64,000 nucleotides of DNA from Gari tellinella. Lineage: Eukaryota; Mollusca; Bivalvia; Cardiida; Psammobiidae. Below are positions 31,829 to 43,690 of this stretch, one piece after another (position 1 is the first letter of the stretch; every line of letters starts with the position of its first letter). The position numbers and the translations under genes were made by a program. The stretch spans positions 50,342,216 to 50,406,215 of the forward strand of contig OV277868.1 of NCBI GenBank assembly GCA_922989275.2. Reading direction: 5' to 3'. The notes under the pieces are model-generated. The model had not been told where the DNA came from, ran no database searches, and worked only from the letters and a program-made list of their open reading frames with translations.

Positions 31829-31918
31829 ACTCTAGACACAGCTTCCAACGGACTCTAGACACAGCTTCCAAAGGACTCTAGACTCAGCTACCGAAATACT
31901 CTAGACACAGCTTCCAAA
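31829..31918. repeat. ~23-bp tandem repeat over the end of KAZ-A
   Basis: Four units of ACTCTAGACACAGCTTCCAA (with small changes) stand head to tail. The unit nearest the coding exon contains the KAZ-A stop codon and its last residues (minus strand TTTGGAAGCTGTGTCTAG). Minus-strand AATAAA lies at 31773-31768, about 130 nt past the stop, a plausible poly(A) signal. Confidence 0.75.
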
Positions 31919-34900
31919 GGACGCCACGTGTACATTCTGGTGAAAACATCTATACTTTTCGTACTCGCACCTAAAACAGTATAATTGTCTTGTGTGAATA
32001 ATACATTATGTATACCCGAACGACGAGTTTACTTTTTAACAAGAAATATCTTTTAAAAAGATATTCAGCGGAATGGGGTGGTGGAATTCATGCAGTAGAT
32101 GGGTGTACAAAATTGTATGAAATTAGGGTTTTTCAAAGAATTGTAATATCTTGGATTGACAAGCAAAACATACACATTCAAGGATATAGCATAACTCTGA
32201 CTAAAAACAATACTGTACAGAAATGCAAAACAATAATTTAACCCATATCCTAGCTACTGGTATGAGATCCTCAGATTAAACTATTGTTCTATATATCAAA
32301 CTTCATTCATGGGGAGTTTCTTGAAACAAACTATAACTAAATAAAATGTGCCTGCTCATACAGAACAGCAGTCTGCTCTACAAGTTTAATAACATCTCAC
32401 TCTTGTAAATAAATGATGAAATACCACAATTGTGTTTAACTCACTTGATACCATTTATTATATTGCTATCAATATATGGTAAACTTGTACAAAGTTAACA
32501 ATTAAAATAAGTTGATAGTAAACCATCATTAAAAGAAACACCGCTGAATAAAACCCAATGTACTAGGGAAGATTACTCTTCTCATATCCCATGCAAACAG
32601 TGAAGCTCCTACAAGATCCTTCTGATCAGGGACTACATCTTGTTTGTTATTTTTTTTATCTAATCTTTATAGTCTAAAATGGACTAGATTTCATTGGAAA
32701 ATGGATTTGTCAACCCATTTGTGCTCACGATCCCATATATGGGACATAGGCAAACAGTGTAGACTCTGATCAGACACCGCATTATGTGGCGTCTGATCAG
32801 AGTCTACACTGTTTGCTGATAGGAATTTCAGTATAAAACAAAATGAAAAAAAAATATGACCAGGTATTCCTTTGATAAAGAATGGACAAATCCAATAAAT
32901 AAACATGGAAGAATCCACTGGGTATAAACGGGTTAAAAGATCCAGCACTGAATGAGTTTGTACAAATAATATCTTACATTCCGGACAAATCTTGAATAAC
33001 AATTTCCGTCATTTGAGTTTAAATTTACTTTCGCTTGGCATTTATACATGACCTGTCTTTAGATACACGGTTAATTCATTATGAATAATTGTAACAAACC
33101 TCGCGCACACCCTATATACACAAAGAAGGAACGTATCTGTGCTTAAATTCTCAATAAGACACGCACGCACCGTAACAGCATAACATGTCGAAAATACAAA
33201 CGTCAAGAAATGCAGCGCCGTTGCGTTGGTGCAAATTGTGGAAAATTGAAGTGTTAAAATCGAAATAATAAATTGATACTAGTGTTTTAAAACACCGGTA
33301 GGAGTTGAGATGTTGTTTAAAATATCGCTCCGCCTTCGGTCTCGTGATTCAATTACATGTACTTAGCATCTCGAATCCTACCCGTGTCCTAATGCATGAT
33401 ACATGTAACACACTTATATGAATTTATTTTTTTCTTACGTAAATGGCGCCTCTGTGTAGTAAATGCTTATAACCGGCAACTCATTTAAAATAAATTAAAA
33501 TTGAACGGGGAAAAAACAGTGCAGACCTTTATCAAAGGACTTTTCACGGAAACGCATGATCAGGTTCTACACTGTTTTCAAAGTAGATACTGGTATGTTG
33601 GTTTCCAGCACAGAATGGGTAAGATCAAAAGTTCTCGTACAGGTTAGTGCTCATTAGTAGGCAATTATAGTTTTCAAAGTTTTATTTCTAATTTCCTCAA
33701 TAATGCACGATTACGTAAACACGAGAATACATTCTATATATTACACCAAAGCCACGTGAACACAGAGGACAACTTTTATTCAAAAGCATCATAAAATACA
33801 CCGTGAACATTTCCAATAGCCGGTCATTTCTTACATTTTATTGCAACAGGTTTCATTTTAAATATAGTCGAACTTCGATATATCGAACTCGCTAAACTCG
33901 AACTATCTGATAGTTTGACACATGTACTGAATTGTTTCATGCTCGGTTAGGTCGAACACAGTTACACACCCATATTTCAAAGTTAAAACGTGGCTAAGCC
34001 ACGTTTTAACTTTGAAATACAGGTATGTTCGATAGTTCGAGATATATAAGTCCAACTGTAGGGAAAGAATAACATCCTCTCATCCACTATACTACTTACG
34101 TATTGCGATATGTAACGCCATTAGTGGCACACACTTCATCTAGTTCAGCCGGACAGTCCCTGTGGCTCAGGTCAGTGCAGAAGAAATCAAACACCACATC
34201 TATCCCCGAGACAGGGGGCGGGGTCGAGAAGTCAGAGGGCATACACTCGCCCTTATGTAGAAAATCAATATCTAGATCTTTACAGTGTGCCTGACTGAAA
34301 TAACACCTAGAAGAAAAGGGGGAGACATACTGTAATGAAGACCTTATTCTAATGAAGAAAACATTATTTTCTTTGCAATCAGTTTGACAGATCACACGCC
34401 GGATAACTCGGCGTTTGATCAGGCCAACAACTGACAATGATGGCGCTAATGGTTTACAAACTTTACAGGTCATTGTGGCCATGGACAGGATAGCTGGCCT
34501 CAGCTGTAGTAAAATCGTATTTCCTGTACTATATAAGATAGCAATATCGAATTGTGTAAATGGGCACATCTTATGATGGTGCAGTGACAGACCACTTTGA
34601 TCTTGTTCACGCCAATTGAAAAGCTTGTTCGGAGCATATTATCTGAGGGAATCAACTTTGGTATGTGAATACATCTTTGGAAGACGGCGTGTTACATACA
34701 AATGAGCGAGTCGATAGTGCAAGAGAGTGACAAATGAGCAGTGTCATGACAACACATGTCTGATTGCATTGCAAACAGTGAAGATCAATTTCAGCGGCTG
34801 GTCTTGCTCTACACTTTTTGACACCCATATGCACCTAAAGCAATTCATGTAGCTGTATTATATACGATAATTGACAGTGTGTACCAAACTCAGATACAGA

Positions 34901-36693
34901 GAATTGGATGACAACGGGGCCTGTTCTGTATATAAGGCTGGTTTTGTCGTAGCACGGCTTAAATTATTTTGTGGTTACTGTTGCCAGCTTTTGACCTCAT
35001 TTCAAGAAGAAGCTTGTCCGTAGCATATTTACTTCACCACACCAGCTAAAGATACAGAACTTGGAATGCGAATACATCTTGAGATGAATTGTGGCGAAAA
35101 CATTTAGTTCATGTTAAAACGAATCTCAAACGAAAAGCAAATGTAACAAATGACATATATTGTGTATGTTTTGACGTGAGTGCTAAATAATTGGAGCCTG
35201 ATCAGATGCCGGGTTACCCGGCGTCTGATCTGGCTCCAAACTTTTTGTGAAGGGAAATTCGAAGCATACACGCATGTTTGGGAAATGACTAATTACACAG
35301 TACTTGTTGTCATATGTCTGCCGGTTGTTTCCACATATCTTCTCCGGTTTAAAGTGGGTGCAGTCGATAAAATAATTGGATATGTAATCACAACTATAGA
35401 ACGTATCCACGCCTACCACGCCTGAAATTTAACATACATATAATGATATGATATAATATGATATACTGTTATATACATGTTATAATACAATATGGTAATA
35501 ATACATTCTATGATATAGTATTATATGATATAATATGATATGATCTTAGTAAAATTATGATTATTATATCTATTGTTATAATTATACATGTTTTTAATAA
35601 AATATAACAAAGTCTACTTTCTAAAGTATAATATAAATATATGGTATAATATAAGATAATATACATATTTTATATTTGAGTATGCTATAAAATAACATGA
35701 CATGTAACCAGAATAGGTTAAACCTTAAACCACTTGGCAAATTTCATCTGAAATATTTGTCGTCTGCAGCAACTCATGGAACACATTTATCTGTATGCCA
35801 CATCACTTACCCATCCACTGCAATTGTGACATCATTACCTGTGGTCATAACCTGTCTAAAACATTCAGTGTTATTATAGAATCTATCGTCTGCTTTCAAA
35901 CATATCGTAAAAAGGAATTTTTTTTTCTAAAATAATTTTAGACCGTTTGGTTAAAACATAATACATTATATATCAGTGTCTAACAGTGAGGATTATAATC
36001 AAACGCCGCGTAACGCTTTTCGTAAGTTGTTTTAAACGATAATCGAATTTCAAGATAAAAGGTAGATCTAATTTGTCTTCAGAAATGTTAAAAAAATAGT
36101 ATTGAAGTCGCATGGGGTTCCTTTGTGTAGAAGCACACCACTTTTACCAAAGTAAATGTGACTCAAGAACGATTTTCGATGACCTTGACCTTGCTCTTGA
36201 CTCTTGATTCAATGAGCTGGTCGAGAGCAGACTGCCAGTTTTGCTCTGGCAACTTTAGTATAGTTGCTGCTCTCTATATAAATGTATGAACACTTTGGTT
36301 TCGAATCAATTACCCTTTAGCTGCCTTATCCCGAGTACCGTACTTATTTTCAAACAGTTTGGATCCTGATCGGACGTTGCGCCATTCGAAGATATGGCGA
36401 ACTTTTATGCGCATTTTCGTTATAAATTCTCGTACTGCCGCGTTATTTGACGGGATTTGATAAAAAAAATATTGACAAATTAATAATTTCCCGAGAACAC
36501 CACATGAGAATATCGGCGAACTAGTCGAGTTTTTTTTAATAGATCTAGATCTATGTGTCAAGTACCTGTGGACATAGCAGTAAAGGAGTTGATAATAGAG
36601 AGACAAACTGACGGGTGGTATTTAGAATGATCTACTATTTCAGCACCTACCTGATACACAAAGCGATGCTACTAACACCATTAGTACCTTCAT
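31901..36693 (-). CDS. KAZ-A: secreted two-domain Kazal-type protease inhibitor
   Basis: Four exons joined by GT/AG introns: 36693-36651 (signal peptide MKVLMVLVASLCVS), 35421-35304, 34306-34100 and 31970-31901 (stop TAG). The frame holds throughout, giving 145 residues. Donors read GTAGGT, GTACTG, GTAAGT; acceptors are TTTCAG, TTCTAG, GTTTTAG. Two Kazal domains follow: domain 1 C-x9-C-x8-C-x10-C-x6-C-x12-C, with a GNNRQTYDNK loop between the third and fourth cysteines; domain 2 C-x7-C-x7-C-x10-C-x6-C-x12-C. Kazal domains block serine proteases through a loop whose P1 residue is two after the second cysteine: here His and Ala, so no trypsin-like target is expected. Introns are full of MITEs. 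Paralogous to KAZ-B, -C and -D. Confidence 0.85.
31981..32570. other. KAZ-A intron 3, start
   Basis: AT-rich sequence with no recognisable repeat or exon; the 77-codon plus-strand frame at 32008-32241 has no domain. Confidence 0.4.
32570..32960. mobile_element. L-family MITEs, two hairpins
   Basis: A worn hairpin at 32586-32645 (AAACAGTGAAGCTCC, TCTGATCAGG) is followed by a complete one at 32752-32817 (GTAGACTCTGATCAGACACC and complement). The TGGACTAGATTTCATTGGAAA module links them. Lies in KAZ-A intron 3. Confidence 0.65.
32941..33150. repeat. Dispersed repeat, copy 2 of 2
   Basis: Same orientation as 51-250; includes CATTTATACATGACCTGTCT and CCTCGCGCACACC. Located in KAZ-A intron 3. Downstream, 33150-33860 holds one degenerate hairpin (33526-33583) and otherwise nothing recognisable. 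Confidence 0.7.
33864..34061. mobile_element. Q-family MITE
   Basis: Ends ATAGTCGAACTTCGATAT and ATATATAAGTCCAACTGTA are imperfect inverted repeats; the centre AAAACGTGGCTAAGCCACG is a palindrome, with AACTTTGAAATA flanks. It lies 40 bp from exon 3 of KAZ-A. Confidence 0.7.
34376..35255. repeat. KAZ-A intron 2: degenerate core hairpins
   Basis: Remnants of T-like cores lie at 34376-34432 and 35186-35250 (GGAGCCTGATCAGATGCCGG ... TCTGGCTCCAAAC). The rest of 34433-35180 shows only a repeated AAGCTTGTYCGKAGCATATT block (34620 and 35010). Confidence 0.6.
35440..35695. repeat. AT-rich simple sequence
   Basis: ATATGATATAATATG-type repeats fill about 250 bp of KAZ-A intron 1. The following 35696-36350 has a GCATGGGGTTCC segment and a tract resembling GACCTTGACC repeats, but no gene. 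Confidence 0.7.
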
Positions 36694-36766
36694 GCTGATA
36701 TGCTGTCTTTATGTTGCTTGATGTAACACCAGTGTAAATATAACTAAGAGAGATAGTAAAATCAAC

Positions 36767-36957
36767 ATAACCTTTTCGCTCTCAATGACGCTTGAAAGCA
36801 CGTTTGCAAACAGTTTGGATCCTGATCAGAAGCCGCGTAACGGTTTGATACTCTTTTTGAAATTTCTTCAGTCATTCTGACTTATTTTCGAACTTGGAAA
36901 CGACATTGCAGACAACAAAATTGAAGCAGACGACAATGAAACGGTGAAGGGGTAAAA
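36767..36957. mobile_element. P-family MITE upstream of KAZ-A
   Basis: TAACCTTTTCGCTCTC to CGGTGAAGGGGTAAA. The hairpin at 36803-36845 has lost its right arm. It lies 74 bp before the KAZ-A start codon, so any core promoter is squeezed into 36694-36766. Confidence 0.65.
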
Positions 36958-37325
36958 AACTCACGGACAATTTGGTAGTGAAAGGGTCAAGTACAAGGCG
37001 TTTGCACTGTACCACCTGTTATTCTCACAACTTAAATGAAGACTTATTGCGTAACTCAAACAGAAAGTTCTGAAGGGAACATTCTGCTTTAGATTCATTT
37101 GGATCCAAACTGTTAATTTTAATATTTCTAAAGTCAACATGACTGAACTTGAAATTTGAGAATCAAAAGCAGACGCCAATTGTTTAAAATTGATGACGTC
37201 ATTGGGGTGAAGGGGTTAACATTAGTACTGTAAGTAGGTTATCACAATGTTGGCCATTCTGCCGTTTATGAGATAAGCCAGTGGCGTTATGATTTAGAAT
37301 GGCCATAGTGCCCATCTAAGACACA

Positions 37326-37575
37326 TTAACCCATTACCTCATAGCATGTTTCTAGTTTTGAAGATAAGTAACTATTTAAAGCAGGTGAAAGTAAAGCAGA
37401 ATGTGCCTTAAGGCACATTCTGCCTTACTTTCAGTCTGCTTTAATCTATTATCTGCTATGATATTGAACATATTTCTTGTGGTTCTTATTTGTGACAGTG
37501 TAAATTGGAACTATTTACTACAATAGAGGAATAAGTTAAAGGCGTAAAATTGCGTATTTATGGAGTAAGGGGTTC
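37326..37575. mobile_element. K-family MITE
   Basis: TTAACCCATTACCTCATAGC at the left, GGAGTAAGGGGTTCA at the right (TTAA mutated). Hairpin at 37376-37443 with arms AAAGCAGGTGAAAGTAAAGC. Confidence 0.75.
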
Positions 37576-37579
37576 AGTA

Positions 37580-38136
37580 CAGTGGAGAAGGTGTTATTCC
37601 TTTCCGTTTAACCCTTTCCCCCATAGAAACGACTTTTAGCGTATTTAATTTATTCCTACTCTGAAGAAAATAGTTCTAGTTTATACCCTCAGGAACAATT
37701 ATTATTACAACTATTTTATTTAGCCTAGCAGATTTTAGCTTAAAGCAGGCTGAAAGTACTTTCAACCTGCTTTAAGTGGTCACCTGTCTTCAAAACTAGA
37801 AATAGGCTATGAGGTAAAGGGTTAAACGAAACTAAACGTCATGCAATAATACATGTATATAGAAACTTCGCAGCTGTTTGATAATGTTATCAAGTCTTCA
37901 CCTGATTAGCCAACATTTTGGAGCCTGATCGGACCCTATACGGTTTGTTATGAAAATAAGTAGGTTTTTTTTTTAAAACAAAAAACAATTTATTTGGAAA
38001 GAAAAGCCTCTTTTCAACTGAAGATATAAGAAATACTTGATTTTCTTCAACATTGAAAACATTGTCAAAAGCTGTCATTTTCGTCCAGCTTGCGTTTAGA
38101 TTTAACTTAACCGGAATGTATAGCGTGTTCTTCACT
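37580..38136. mobile_element. T-family MITE interrupted by a K-family MITE
   Basis: Outer ends CAGTGGAGAAGG and GTTCTTCACTG. At 37608-37826 a TTAA-flanked K-like element (CCCTTTCCCCCATAG ... GAGGTAAAGGG) is inserted into the GTTTAAAC of the left arm. The T core near 37918 is degraded. Confidence 0.75.
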
Positions 38137-38358
38137 GTATATTTATACTTTTAAGTGTAAATGCAACGAAAGTGTAAAACGACCATCCACGCTGAGTATA
38201 TTTGTCAATAGATTTGACTCAAAAGAATTAACAATATTCTTTTTTGCATTCAGCAGCACTCTCATAATGCTATCTCCCTTTCTGCTTCCACCCAATTTGC
38301 AAATATCATTGTCAATATATACACATTACCAGTTGACAGTGCGATACAGAGTGATGTA

Positions 38359-38903
38359 TTAAAGGGACTCGCAACCGGATGGTGTACTTGTCAAAATAAA
38401 ATAAAATACTCAAATAAAAGCAAATTTGTGGCATTATTTTGCTTCTGACATTAAAAAAATATGATCAGTCCAAAAAAAGTCTCAAGATTCGTCATCGAAT
38501 CTTAGATTTTTAGATATTTTCCATCGTTTTTCTATACCGACTAGTAGACGGTATAGTTGTTGTTGTTGCTTCTCTACACGGGATCAGACATAAACACGAG
38601 CCGAATTACGAAGTTGTATGCACTTTCGATCGCTACACATTGAAATACGTTAAATCGATCCGAGATAAACGGATAGTTCCGTGGTCCATTGGTCTAAGCG
38701 GTTTCCCCTATTTTGCCTTCTGTCCGCCAATGCCGGGCCCCGGGTTCGAATCCCACCAGAGACCAATATTTTTTTTTATTGAAATACATTTTTTTAAACA
38801 GAATTTCTTATCCTAAACTAATTCTTTACCATTTATATAAGCGTTTGACACATATTTACAAATTACTATTTTTAATGCACCATCTGGTTGCGAGTCGCTT
38901 TAA
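38359..38903. mobile_element. TTAA-flanked element with an internal tRNA-like sequence
   Basis: The ends TTAAAGGGACTCGCAACCGG and its inverted partner GGTTGCGAGTCGCTTTAA are about 27-bp inverted repeats including the TTAA. Inside, on the plus strand, is the tRNA-like segment 38676-38764. No protein-coding frame. A second hairpin (38899-38983, GGCGTTTTTGGCGGAAA) abuts the right end. Confidence 0.7.
38676..38764 (+). repeat. tRNA-like / SINE head
   Basis: GTGGTCCATTGGTCTAAGCG resembles a Leu/Ser-type A box and D arm, and CGGGTTCGAATCCCA is a perfect box B with T loop. The acceptor arms do not pair, so a functional tRNA is unlikely; a T run follows. It is more likely a Pol III-type SINE head inside the TTAA element. 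Confidence 0.5.
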
Positions 38904-39600
38904 GCTCGAGGCGTTTTTGGCGGAAATAGCCGATCTGACGAGCGCCTTTGGTTGTTTCCGCCAAAAACGTCGAGAGCTGAATGCAACACTCTGAAGCGCA
39001 CTGTCAAATGGTGATGTGTTTATTATATGCCTTGAATACACACCAGAAACAAATAAATAGTTGTTTAAATCTTTTTATATCCAAAATTTATTAGTTATTT
39101 GAAGCAGAACAAGAATGTTTGTATGCCACAAATAATAACACGGCACTTGTACAGTCATGTACGTAAATGACGTCACGCTAAATCGAAAGCGACATCAGAG
39201 TAAAATACAAGGTGGCTGATACAAGGTGGCTGATACAGACTCTTGTATTTTACTGTGCAGATACACGCGGAAACGCTCAATATCATACGAAGTCATATAA
39301 TAAAAATTGATAACAAGAATGATAAGGGAAAATCTCACATCAATATTATTGACAGTGTGCCAAAAAGCATCTGTGCTCTCTGATGTTCTTCAATATATTG
39401 ATCTTGTTTTCAATACCGCCCATTCAAGACTAATAAGAATGTCAATATAAATTATTAACAATTATAGGTAAATTTCGTGCGCTGAACCGTGACTGAGCTT
39501 TTCTATTTATAGAAGTTGCAACCATTCCATGTTATGGGTAGGTTAGGGTTCTAACCTTAACTTGATATGTAAAATAAGAGTTTGAGACCTATATGTCATC

Positions 39601-39675
39601 GTGGTCGAGGTAGTAGAGTAGTGTTTTACTGGGTATGGTCATGAGTTCGATACCCAGTGATTCCTTTCTTTTTTC
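39601..39675 (+). repeat. tRNA-like SINE segment
   Basis: GTGGTCGAGGTAGTAGAGTA (A-box-like) and GAGTTCGATACCC (box-B-like), followed by a T-rich tract. No cloverleaf closes. The flanks 38985-39600 and 39676-40383 show nothing else that I can support, apart from a worn L-family hairpin at 40058-40130 further right. Confidence 0.4.
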
Positions 39676-40383
39676 TTTTTTTTTTTGGTTGGGAAAGGCA
39701 TTATTATACTACACATGACGATAATCACAAGGAACCTTTAGTGAGTGTTCAGTGTTTAAATAATATTTATTATTCAATTTCTTATTACATTTAGTTATAA
39801 CCACATTGTTCAAACTAAAGATGCTACGACAGACAAAACCACCGCGTCAATAGTCTAAATTTCCATAGCACGGAAGCTTGTAGAAAATGTCTACGAGCCA
39901 GTATGAAGGAGAAGCAGAAGCGATATAAATTTCCATTGGATCTAATCCGAATCCCACATAACTTATATGGGGTAACCCTAAGTACCTAACACATTGAACT
40001 CTAACGACAAGTATACTCGTCATTTAGAAAGAGTATACTCCACTTGTCCCATGAAAACAGTGAACACCCAGATCAGAGGGCACCTTAAGCAGAACTTTGG
40101 TCAGGGCAACACTGTTTATCATTTTCCAATTGTCATACATTAACTAGACTTAATTGGAAATTTGAATTTCAGTGATAAATGAATTAATGCAATTGTTTTC
40201 TAAAAGTGAGAAACTGGACACATAGGGTAACAATTTACATACATTTTAAACTTCACAACGTTTAACGTTTAGTATGTCCATGACACATTTCGCATATAAT
40301 GTTGAACAATTCAAATAAGTAATTGTTTGAAAACTTATGCTCTAATAGATAATAATAATAATTTTGGAAAAAAAAAGCAAATC

Positions 40384-40445
40384 CTACTGGGAATCGAACC
40401 CACAGCCTTTTACACTATAGCAAGTATCCTAACCCGCTACCAATT
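40384..40445 (-). repeat. tRNA-like SINE segment
   Basis: Minus strand TGGTAGCGGGTTAGGATACT and GTGGGTTCGATTCCCAG give A- and B-box matches, the latter with a good T arm. No acceptor stem pairing. AT-rich to 40930. Confidence 0.4.
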
Positions 40446-40930
40446 ACTCTAACTCGATTATTGATTTACTTTCCATACAAAAGGCATTATATCCTTAGTA
40501 TACCATGAAAGGTAGGTAACTCCTGAACAAATTCATGGTTTGTGATGCGTTTTACCTATACGGATGGACTCGTCCTAAAGGTCACAGCTCACGGGTCAAA
40601 ATCGGACTATACATGTGTATATTAAATGTGGAGTTACCGCTTATCATGGCGAAAAAGTTTAACGTTTGAGTAAATTGTTACTGAAGGATGGTCGTTTAAA
40701 TAAAGAGTGCAGAAATGTCCTTATTATATACCTATGAGTTATAGAGATGTATCAAATAAATTTCATATGCGTCACAGTTGATATCAACACTAGTGATGAT
40801 ATCACTTTTGCATTGACGATATTATCTTTGTGACGTCACTTCACAATATATTTTGTGACGTCGCGTGTAAACAATTAATTCTGTGAGTGTTCTCTGTAAA
40901 AACGTCATTAAAATGTATATGATATATAGA

Positions 40931-41090
40931 ATAACAAATTCCTTTGGATTGATATGAAAAATATATCACTCGAATGGGTTGTTATCTGGTTAAAAAACGA
41001 GTCGGCAGGGCGAGTTTTTTAACCAGATAGCAACCCATTCTCGTGTTATATTTTTTGCACCAATCCAAAGAATTGATTGTTCTCTATTTA
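40931..41090. repeat. Long inverted repeat
   Basis: ATTCCTTTGGATTGATATGA ... GGGTTGTTATCTGGTTAAAA pairs with its complement on the right, separated by the short spacer ACGAGTCGGCAGGGCGAG. Arms about 65 bp with mismatches. Probably a foldback element. Confidence 0.7.
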
Positions 41091-41164
41091 TTTCCCGTTT
41101 AAAAAAAACTTATCGCAAACCCAATGCAACAATATGTGTTTACTAGAAAATCTCATTGTAGATA

Positions 41165-41410
41165 CAGTGGAGAATCTGTTATTCTTTCCCGTTTAAACGC
41201 AAACGTACGCAAACGCAAAGCACTAAAACGTAGAAAAGAACAACTTTTGGACAATTCTGATATTTCATGTTTATCTTGGTGGCAAACAGCTTGGAGCCTG
41301 ATCAGACGCCGGGTTTACCGGAGTCTGATCTGGCTCCAAACTGCTTGCACTGTAAATAATAGTTATAGCGTAAACGCGTTTATTGGGAAAGAATAACAGA
41401 TTCTCCACTG
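41165..41410. mobile_element. T-family MITE, near-intact
   Basis: TA on both sides, ends CAGTGGAGAATC / GATTCTCCACTG, core hairpin 41282-41348 with CCGGGTTTACCGG centre. A further degenerate T copy with its own hairpin (41508-41575) follows to about 41635. Confidence 0.9.
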
Positions 41411-41714
41411 TATATATGAATGATCTAAAGACGCTGTAGTGTTTGTCCATACACAATATAGAAAAAGACAGGTTGTGAAAGAATGACATTTGTTTTTACT
41501 CTGAGTGGCAAACATTTTGGAGCAAGATCAGACGCCGGGTTATCCGGCGTCTGTCATTGCTCCAAGCTGTTTGAATTCCAAAAACAAATGTTTTCGCACT
41601 AACGCGTTAAAAGAACAACGCTCTGTCCACTGTGGATATATTACAAAGTTTGTATTAGCCCTGAACATGGTACAATAGATATCGTGCTATTTTAACGATA
41701 TCTTGAAATGCTTT

Positions 41715-41885
41715 GATGCTCGAACGTTTTAAGATATGGTTTCAACAATGTATTAGATTACGGATATACAATGTACACTTATGTTTATTACTTTGAACTT
41801 AAAAATCCAGCTTGGCAGAATTCATTTCAATTTTAAGTCCAAAGTAATAACCATAAGTGTATATCCGATCTAAAATCTAAATTAA
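41715..41885. repeat. Inverted repeat
   Basis: TTAGATTACGGATATACA ... TTATTACTTTGAACTTAAAA pairs with TTTTAAGTCCAAAGTAATAA ... ATATCCGATCTAAAA. A foldback or MITE of unknown family. Confidence 0.65.
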
Positions 41886-41924
41886 AGTAACAATAGCAGA
41901 CACTATATTGAATGTAAATAATTA

Positions 41925-42128
41925 ACCCTTTGCCTGACTACATGTATCTCGACTTGGCTAATTTTAGCAAACAGTTTGGATCAAGATCAGAGGCCGCGTT
42001 ACGCGCGCGTCTGATCCGGTTTTATATTGTTTTACACTCTTCTTTTAGTGTCTTCAATTTTTAATGTCATAATACTTATTTTGACAGTTTTTGCAAACGG
42101 CACTTTCAAAGTAGTGGAAGGGTTAAAC
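41925..42128. mobile_element. P-family MITE, worn
   Basis: TTAACCCTTTGCCTGACTAC to AGTGGAAGGGTTAA, both with TTAA. Hairpin at 41968-42035 with GAGGCCGCGTTACGCGCGCG. From 42129 to 43380 there is a half hairpin (42310-42355), a partial K end (42588-42660) and otherwise AT-rich sequence without a gene. Confidence 0.7.
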
Positions 42129-43380
42129 TGTGACTAACTCAAGCCTTCTGTGGCCTTTTCGTGATAGCTGAACGTTACGCAACATCTACTCTTGTTCCAC
42201 AAGAAAGTGCGTTCAGTGCAAGGCAGAGAGGGTTAATTATTTACATTCTATGTTTCTATGTTTCCTTTACTTTAGATTTTAGATCACTGACTGAGTAAGC
42301 AACGATATAATTGTCAAACAGAGGACTCTGAGCAGGATCAAAACTGTTTGCAAATAACTATTGCATTCGGGACAAGGTAGTGAAGGGGTTAAGGGGAGAA
42401 AGATCATGATAAAGATAATAAAATTCCAAATGGGGAATTAAAATAGTATTAAATTATAAAATTGCTCTTTTCTTATATGTTGACCTCTATGGGCCTCAAT
42501 GAAAGAAACTCGTGCTAAAATTTATCACAGAGAATAATGTTTATTTAACACAAACAATGCGACGTATATTTGGACATGCGTTATTTTAACCCGTTACCCC
42601 ATAAATACGCCTTTTTACGCCTTTAATTTATTCCTCCACTGAAGACAGTTTTAATGAATGTACGGATTTTTCAAAATGGCGTTCGTTGTAAACCAAATTA
42701 ATTCTACAAACTTTAACTTTTTATTTGTGAAGAAATGAAATTGCCAATGAAAATAGTTTTTCGCGTATTCAAATAGTACGAAGGATCGAAATTTTTAAAA
42801 GTATAAAACTACTCACAATGCACCTTTCGCTTTAAAGAATGTATAAAGGGTTCAATTAAAACAATAGATGTCTTCAAACAGAATAGTTACATGTATCTTT
42901 ATTAAGATATCGGGTAGGGCGATTCACTGACGACTACGCTGACCAGTTAAATAAAGAATAATTTCTACATAACAATTACTAACGATGAACGTTTTTGACT
43001 GACTCTATGTAAATGTATAGAGACTCAAGACATGCGGTCTTAGGTCTAGTTTTTTAGATGAATATAATTCAGTTCTTTGTTTATTTTGAATTTGAATATC
43101 AAAAGAGAATAGATCTATATATTTACGTACTGTATTTGATTGGAATATTTGAATTTAATATTTATAACAAATGAAAAAATAACGAAAGAATAGCAATCAC
43201 ACATTCTTTAATGGAATTAATTAATGAAATGTTCTTGAAGTAAAATCTTTAATTTTAGATTGAAATGAAAATTATAAAAGTGTGTTCACAAAAGAAAAGA
43301 ATTGACGTCAACGGAGACAGCGGGAGAACTAATAATTTCGAACCAAGCGCAGATGAAGATTTATTTGTAGATATTAGACA

Positions 43381-43593
43381 TTAACCCTTTGCCTGCTGGT
43401 CGCGACTTTTATGATATTTGTAAACAGTTTAGATCCAGACCAGACGCCGCGTAACGCGGCGTCTGAACTGGATCCAAACTGTTTGACATTCGTATCTAGC
43501 TTTCTTTACTTAAAAAACGTATAAATCTAAATTCAACAAACTTTGCAGACGACAATTTCAAAGCAGACGACATCACCGCAGGATAAGGGTTAA
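43381..43593. mobile_element. P-family MITE, intact
   Basis: Flanked by TTAA on both sides: CCCTTTGCCTGCTGGTCGCG to CACCGCAGGATAAGGG. Core hairpin 43423-43490. Same subfamily as 44477-44676 and 56742-56954. Confidence 0.85.
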
Positions 43594-43690
43594 TGGGTTG
43601 AACTGATATAAACCGTACTGCACAGTAACATTCCAATATTACGACTATTCAAAACAGGGTTTGAAGAAAAACCCACCCTAAATACATGTA

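Noticed and set aside
35183..35419. 78-codon minus-strand frame as a gene of its own
   Set aside because: Only 35304-35421 is coding (exon 2 of KAZ-A); the rest is intron read into a MITE hairpin.
38676..38764. Functional tRNA gene
   Set aside because: Box A and B are good but the acceptor stem does not pair, and the segment lies inside a transposon-like unit.
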